From JBBIOI01 sp037443425 (lineage in GTDB: Bacteria; Desulfobacterota; BSN033; UBA1163), in contig JBBIOI010000075.1 of NCBI GenBank assembly GCA_037443425.1, forward strand, positions 1 through 17,015: DNA of 17,015 nucleotides, read 5' to 3'. Under the pieces are notes generated by a model. It had not been told where the DNA came from. It did not search any database and saw nothing but the letters and a program-made list of their open reading frames with translations. Below are positions 13,996 through 17,015 of this stretch, piece after piece. Position numbers and translations under genes: made by a program. The stretch's first letter is position 1, and the number at the start of each line of letters is the position of its first letter.

Positions 13996-14237
13996 TTTTT
14001 AATGAGACCTCTGAAAAAGTCTTTGATTAGACTGGTGAGGTAGGGTTCAAAACCCTTCGAATGCGGGCTTTTAATGTTTAAATTGCTAACAATCGCTTTA
14101 AAAAAACCAATTATTTTAAGGGGATTTATCAATATTGCTAAACTAATAAAGGTATTCGCTCGAAGGCTTTTTCACCCCACCTCCCCATTTATGAAAGAAT
14201 TTTTAAATAGTTTTCAGAGTTCTCTCAATGAAAAAAT
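13996..14237. repeat. MITE-like element with long imperfect inverted ends
   Basis: The 351 bases between the GemA-like gene and the phosphodiesterase hold no gene. The stretch at about 13996-14076 and the reverse complement of about 14150-14237 are similar: both run T-T-T-T-T, A-T-x-GAGA, CTCTGAAAA, then TGG-GAGGT-GGG, AAAA, CC, TTCGA in the same order, with a short A/T-rich stretch extra in the right arm. About 75 bases of unrelated A/T-rich sequence lie between the arms. The left arm also holds a GGGTT-CAA-AACCC hairpin (14043-14055) next to TTCGAA. No transposase is present. The right end touches the TTGACA box of the phosphodiesterase gene. Best read as a miniature inverted-repeat element or a remnant of an insertion sequence; exact ends and target duplication could not be fixed. 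Confidence 0.55.
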
Positions 14238-14266
14238 TGACAAATAATAATAAAAATTTTTATTAT
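14237..14266 (+). promoter_or_regulatory. Promoter of the phosphodiesterase gene
   Basis: Consensus TTGACA (14237-14242), an 18-base A/T-only spacer and TATTAT (14261-14266), ending 18 bases before the ATG at 14285. A weak GGA at 14274-14276 is the only ribosome-site candidate. The -35 box abuts the right arm of the MITE-like element. Confidence 0.6.
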
Positions 14267-14284
14267 AAATATTGGATTTAAGAT

Positions 14285-14761
14285 ATGAAGATTGGAGTAA
14301 TTTCTGATACACATTTAAAAACGCCAGCACCCGATTTTAAAAAGTTAATCGAATTCTATTTCAAAGATGTTGATAAAATCTTCCATATGGGAGATTTTAT
14401 TGATTTAAGTGTTGCAGAGTACCTTTCAAGCATTAAAGAACTTGTGGCAGTAGCTGGAAATATGGATCCTTTTGATATTCAAAAGTCATTTCCTAAGAAA
14501 AGGATTGTTGATATTTCCGGGTTTAAGATTGGTTTAATCCATGGAGATGGACCACCATTTGGTATTGAATCAAGAATCAAGGAGCATTTTGATGAGGTAA
14601 ATGCTATTATTTATGGTCATACACATACCCCATCAAACCATAAAGTAAAAGATATTTACTTCTTTAATCCAGGATCACTTACTCGTTCTTTTATTGATAA
14701 GGGAACCTTTGGGATTCTTTATATTGAGGACGATATAAGAGGGGAGATTATTAAGATTTAA
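14285..14761 (+). CDS. MJ0936/YfcE-type metallophosphoesterase
   Basis: A 158-residue single-domain calcineurin-like phosphoesterase of the small MJ0936/YfcE class, which hydrolyses phosphodiesters in model substrates. All metal ligands are visible: Asp8 and His10 in I-S-D-T-H, Asp37 in H-M-G-D-F, Asn59 in A-G-N-M-D, His86 in L-I-H-G-D, and His112/His114 in Y-G-H-T-H. It ends with the typical F-N-P-G-S at 127-131. Length is normal, cytoplasmic, no accessory domain. Monocistronic: own promoter and a strong hairpin right after the stop. The physiological substrate of the class is unknown. Confidence 0.88.
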   Translation: MKIGVISDTHLKTPAPDFKKLIEFYFKDVDKIFHMGDFIDLSVAEYLSSIKELVAVAGNMDPFDIQKSFPKKRIVDISGFKIGLIHGDGPPFGIESRIKEHFDEVNAIIYGHTHTPSNHKVKDIYFFNPGSLTRSFIDKGTFGILYIEDDIRGEIIKI

Positions 14762-14785
14762 ATTTTTCAATGTGAACTACAATAA

Positions 14786-14821
14786 AAAGAGGGTTAATCA
14801 GAATCTCGATTAACCCTCTTT
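14786..14821. terminator. Hairpin terminator between convergent genes
   Basis: A perfect 14-bp stem, AAAGAGGGTTAATC (14786-14799) with GATTAACCCTCTTT (14808-14821), and an 8-base loop. On the minus strand the stem is followed by a T-rich run (CTTTTTATT), so it should end the IorB-like gene well. On the plus strand the T run is only three bases, so it acts more weakly for the phosphodiesterase gene, or as a 3' stabilising stem. Confidence 0.85.
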
Positions 14822-14836
14822 CGAATCTCATTTTCT

Positions 14837-17014
14837 CTACTTTTTAAGAGCCGAAAGGACGGTCTTTGGAGTAAGTGGAAGGCGTCTGATACGTGCACCT
14901 GTTGCATTAAAAACAGCATTGACCACAGCTGGTGCAGCAGGAGGAACCCCAGGTTCTCCAATTCCACCTATCTTTTCTCCACTATTTATAATGTGTACCT
15001 CAATTTCAGGGACCTCACTCATCCTTATTATCTTATAATTATCGAAATTTGAAGACTTAACACCACCGCTTTCAAATTCTATCTCCTCTTTTAATGTGGT
15101 GCTAAGAGCAAGGATTATTGCCCCTTCAATCTGTGCTCGGACGCTGTTTGGATTTACAGCTTTACCACAATCAACACATGCAATAATTCGATCTACCTTA
15201 ACTTTTCCATCTTTCTCATTTACTGAAACCTCTGCAACCTGGGCAACATAGCTACCGAAACATGCATGTTGGGCAATTCCTCTACCTTTCCCTTTTGGCA
15301 GAGTCTTTCCCCATCCCGACCTTTCTGCCACAGTTTCTATTACTCTTCGGGCTCGAGGATTATTTTTAAGTAGATGCATCCTGAATTCTACAGGATCTTT
15401 TCCTGCGGCATGGGCAAGCTCATCCATGAAACACTCCATAATAAAGGCATTTGGAGCATTCTGAACTGAACGCCATGGACAAACAGGGATGGGAAGGTCA
15501 GAAAGGTATTGTTCCACATAAAAGTTTGGGAATTCATAAACCGTTGTGCTATAAACAGGTGGAACAGGTGCATCAACAATTCCCCATAGGCTAAAGAAAT
15601 CTATCCCATCTTTTATCCATTCTGGATTTAAAAACTTCAAGATTGATGAACATGAAACTTTATGTGACCAGGCAATGACATTACCCTGACTATCCAGTCC
15701 GGCTTCAATTTTTTGACAGGTAGCGGCCCTAAAAAAATCATATTTTATGTCATCCTCTCTTGTCCAAACCACCTTAACAGGTTTACCAGTAGTCTTTGAA
15801 GCGGTTACGGCCTCGATAACAAAATCTGGGAAAGCGCCTCGCCTTCCAAGCCCACAACCAAGATATGTTGTATGAATACTTATCTTTTCCATAGGAAGAC
15901 CTGTGATTTGAGAGGCAAAGATCTGGGCAAGGGTTTGAGCTTGTGTTGGTACCCATATTTCACACCGATCTTTTTGCACATAGGCAGTGCAATTTATTGG
16001 TTCCATTAATGCATGTGCAACAAAAGGAACAAAATAGGTTGCTTCAACCTTTTTTGAAGCTTCACTTAATGCCTTTTTGACATCTCCCACATTTTTGGCA
16101 ATTTTGCCTGGTTTATTGAGTCCCTCCCAAAAATGCTTCTCAACAGATTCTGTATTTAAATCAGGATGACTTCCTTTATCCCACTTCACTTTAAGGGCAT
16201 CTCTTGCTCTAAGGGCTGCCTCAAGCGAATCTGCACAAACAAATATACCCTGAGGGGCTTGAAAGATTGAGTATACCCCTTTAACTGCTTCACCTGACTT
16301 CTGATCATATGATATAGGTTTTGCTCCATAAGCTGGGGGTCGTGCGATAACAGAATATAGCATATTGGGAACTTTTACATCGAGGCCAAAAATTGCTTTC
16401 CCTTCGACCTTCTCAGGAATATCTAAACGCGGAATTTCCTTCCCGATATATCTAAATTGGCTTTCTTTCTTAAGTATTGGATTTTCAGGTAGAGGAAGTT
16501 TTGAGGCCTTATCGCAGAGCTTTCCGTAGGTAAGTGTTTTACCTGTCTTCTTATGTTTTACTGTGCTATTGAATGCTTCACATTCCTCTTCTGGTACTTT
16601 CCAAGTCTCAGCTGCTGCCTTAATCAACATGGCCCTTCCAGCTGCCCCAGCCTTTCGTAAAGGTTCGTAAAACCCTCTTATACTTGAACTTCCAACCGTG
16701 ATCTGATCATCGAAAACAGGATTTTTAAATGCAGGATTTGCTCCTCCTTGCTTAACTGTTATCTGCTTCCAGTCTGCCTCAAGCTCATCAGCAATAATCA
16801 TAGCAAGTCCAGTTCTTGATCCTTGCCCCATCTCAGAGATTCCCAAGGTAATGGTGATTTTGTTATCAGGGGTGATTTCATACCATATATTTGGTTTAAA
16901 GGTTGGTTTCTTTTCAGAGGCATTGATTATATCAAATCCAAAAGGTGTAAGAGAGATGGCTATTGTTAAGCCCGATGCCTTTAAAAATGACCTACGTGAA
17001 ATACTCGGATTCAT
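14837..17014 (-). CDS. IorB-like molybdopterin hydroxylase large subunit, Tat-exported
   Basis: A 725-residue molybdenum-cofactor subunit of the xanthine dehydrogenase/aldehyde oxidase family, of the isoquinoline 1-oxidoreductase beta (IorB) branch. The N-terminus carries a Tat signal, S-R-R-S-F-L-K at 5-11, followed by a hydrophobic segment. Family features include GISEMGQGSRTGLAMIIADELE near 58-79, a TYLGCGLGRRGAFPDFVIE stretch in the middle, F-M-D-E-L-A in the second Moco domain, and the catalytic glutamate Glu687 in GGIGEPGVPPAAPAVVNA. The likely partners, a small [2Fe-2S] subunit (IorA) and often a cytochrome c, would lie upstream beyond the window's right edge, since the start codon is at 17014. 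The substrate (N-heterocycle, aldehyde or other) cannot be read from sequence. Confidence 0.88.
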   Translation of the reverse strand: MNPSISRRSFLKASGLTIAISLTPFGFDIINASEKKPTFKPNIWYEITPDNKITITLGISEMGQGSRTGLAMIIADELEADWKQITVKQGGANPAFKNPVFDDQITVGSSSIRGFYEPLRKAGAAGRAMLIKAAAETWKVPEEECEAFNSTVKHKKTGKTLTYGKLCDKASKLPLPENPILKKESQFRYIGKEIPRLDIPEKVEGKAIFGLDVKVPNMLYSVIARPPAYGAKPISYDQKSGEAVKGVYSIFQAPQGIFVCADSLEAALRARDALKVKWDKGSHPDLNTESVEKHFWEGLNKPGKIAKNVGDVKKALSEASKKVEATYFVPFVAHALMEPINCTAYVQKDRCEIWVPTQAQTLAQIFASQITGLPMEKISIHTTYLGCGLGRRGAFPDFVIEAVTASKTTGKPVKVVWTREDDIKYDFFRAATCQKIEAGLDSQGNVIAWSHKVSCSSILKFLNPEWIKDGIDFFSLWGIVDAPVPPVYSTTVYEFPNFYVEQYLSDLPIPVCPWRSVQNAPNAFIMECFMDELAHAAGKDPVEFRMHLLKNNPRARRVIETVAERSGWGKTLPKGKGRGIAQHACFGSYVAQVAEVSVNEKDGKVKVDRIIACVDCGKAVNPNSVRAQIEGAIILALSTTLKEEIEFESGGVKSSNFDNYKIIRMSEVPEIEVHIINSGEKIGGIGEPGVPPAAPAVVNAVFNATGARIRRLPLTPKTVLSALKK

Positions 17015-17015
17015 C

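Noticed and set aside
13938..14132. 64-codon minus-strand open frame between the GemA-like gene and the phosphodiesterase
   Set aside because: It lies largely inside the MITE-like repeat arm, has no domain or clear ribosome site, and its coding appearance comes from repeat sequence.

Overview
The window is AT-rich, densely packed bacterial chromosome with short or overlapping gene junctions and no tRNA, rRNA, CRISPR array or intact insertion sequence that I can see. The gene set points to a Gram-negative anaerobe, most plausibly of the Desulfobacterota (old Deltaproteobacteria) or a neighbouring phylum. It includes GmhA for heptose in the outer-membrane LPS core, a LarA-type nickel racemase, a DUF6485 protein, DUF1178, a stand-alone GemA-like protein and a Tat-exported molybdo-hydroxylase. 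The lineage is an inference from gene content only.

Layout. (1) 1-799, plus strand: an NlpC/P60-like DUF1460 protein, open at the window's left edge. It is convergent with, and overlaps by 4 bases, the end of the large minus-strand operon. (2) 11469 down to 796, minus strand: ten tightly spaced genes that look like one transcription unit behind a good sigma70-type promoter at about 11479-11507. Order of transcription: gmhA, a conserved protein of unknown function, a small Cys-rich DUF6485 protein, larA, a VanZ-like membrane protein, an MCT/OFA-type MFS carrier, a SpoIID/LytB-domain protein, an AmpG-like muropeptide permease, a MurU-like nucleotidyltransferase, an AmgK-like sugar kinase and a two-domain family-2 glycosyltransferase (eleven reading frames if DUF6485 is counted separately). 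(3) 11606-12145 minus: a macro-domain deacylase, divergent from a DUF1178 gene at 12290-12694. (4) 13933-12699 minus: a two-gene, ATGA-coupled unit of a GemA-like (phage Mu gp16 family) protein and an exported bifunctional-nuclease/PDZ fusion. (5) 13934-14284: no gene, but a MITE-like inverted repeat. A related third copy lies at 11516-11600. (6) 14285-14761 plus: an MJ0936/YfcE-type phosphodiesterase, followed by a perfect 14-bp hairpin terminator shared with (7) 17014-14837 minus: an IorB-like large subunit of a xanthine-dehydrogenase-family enzyme whose start codon lies one base inside the right edge.

How the genes may work together. The distal half of the long operon (SpoIID-type lytic glycosylase, AmpG-like importer, AmgK-like kinase, MurU-like uridylyltransferase), plus the adjacent DUF1460 gene, fits a peptidoglycan turnover and salvage route. 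Cell-wall fragments would be released, imported, and their amino sugar converted to a 1-phosphate and then a UDP-sugar. LarA next to an MCT-type carrier suggests uptake and racemisation of lactate or another 2-hydroxy acid. GmhA heads the unit and ties it to envelope sugar metabolism. The strongest oddities are the promoter/start arrangement of gmhA and the GemA-like gene (a -10 box only 8-9 bases before ATG and no Shine-Dalgarno, suggesting leaderless mRNAs), the exported BFN-PDZ protein coupled to a domesticated phage-family gene, the signal-less SpoIID protein, and the uncharacterised 320-residue protein.
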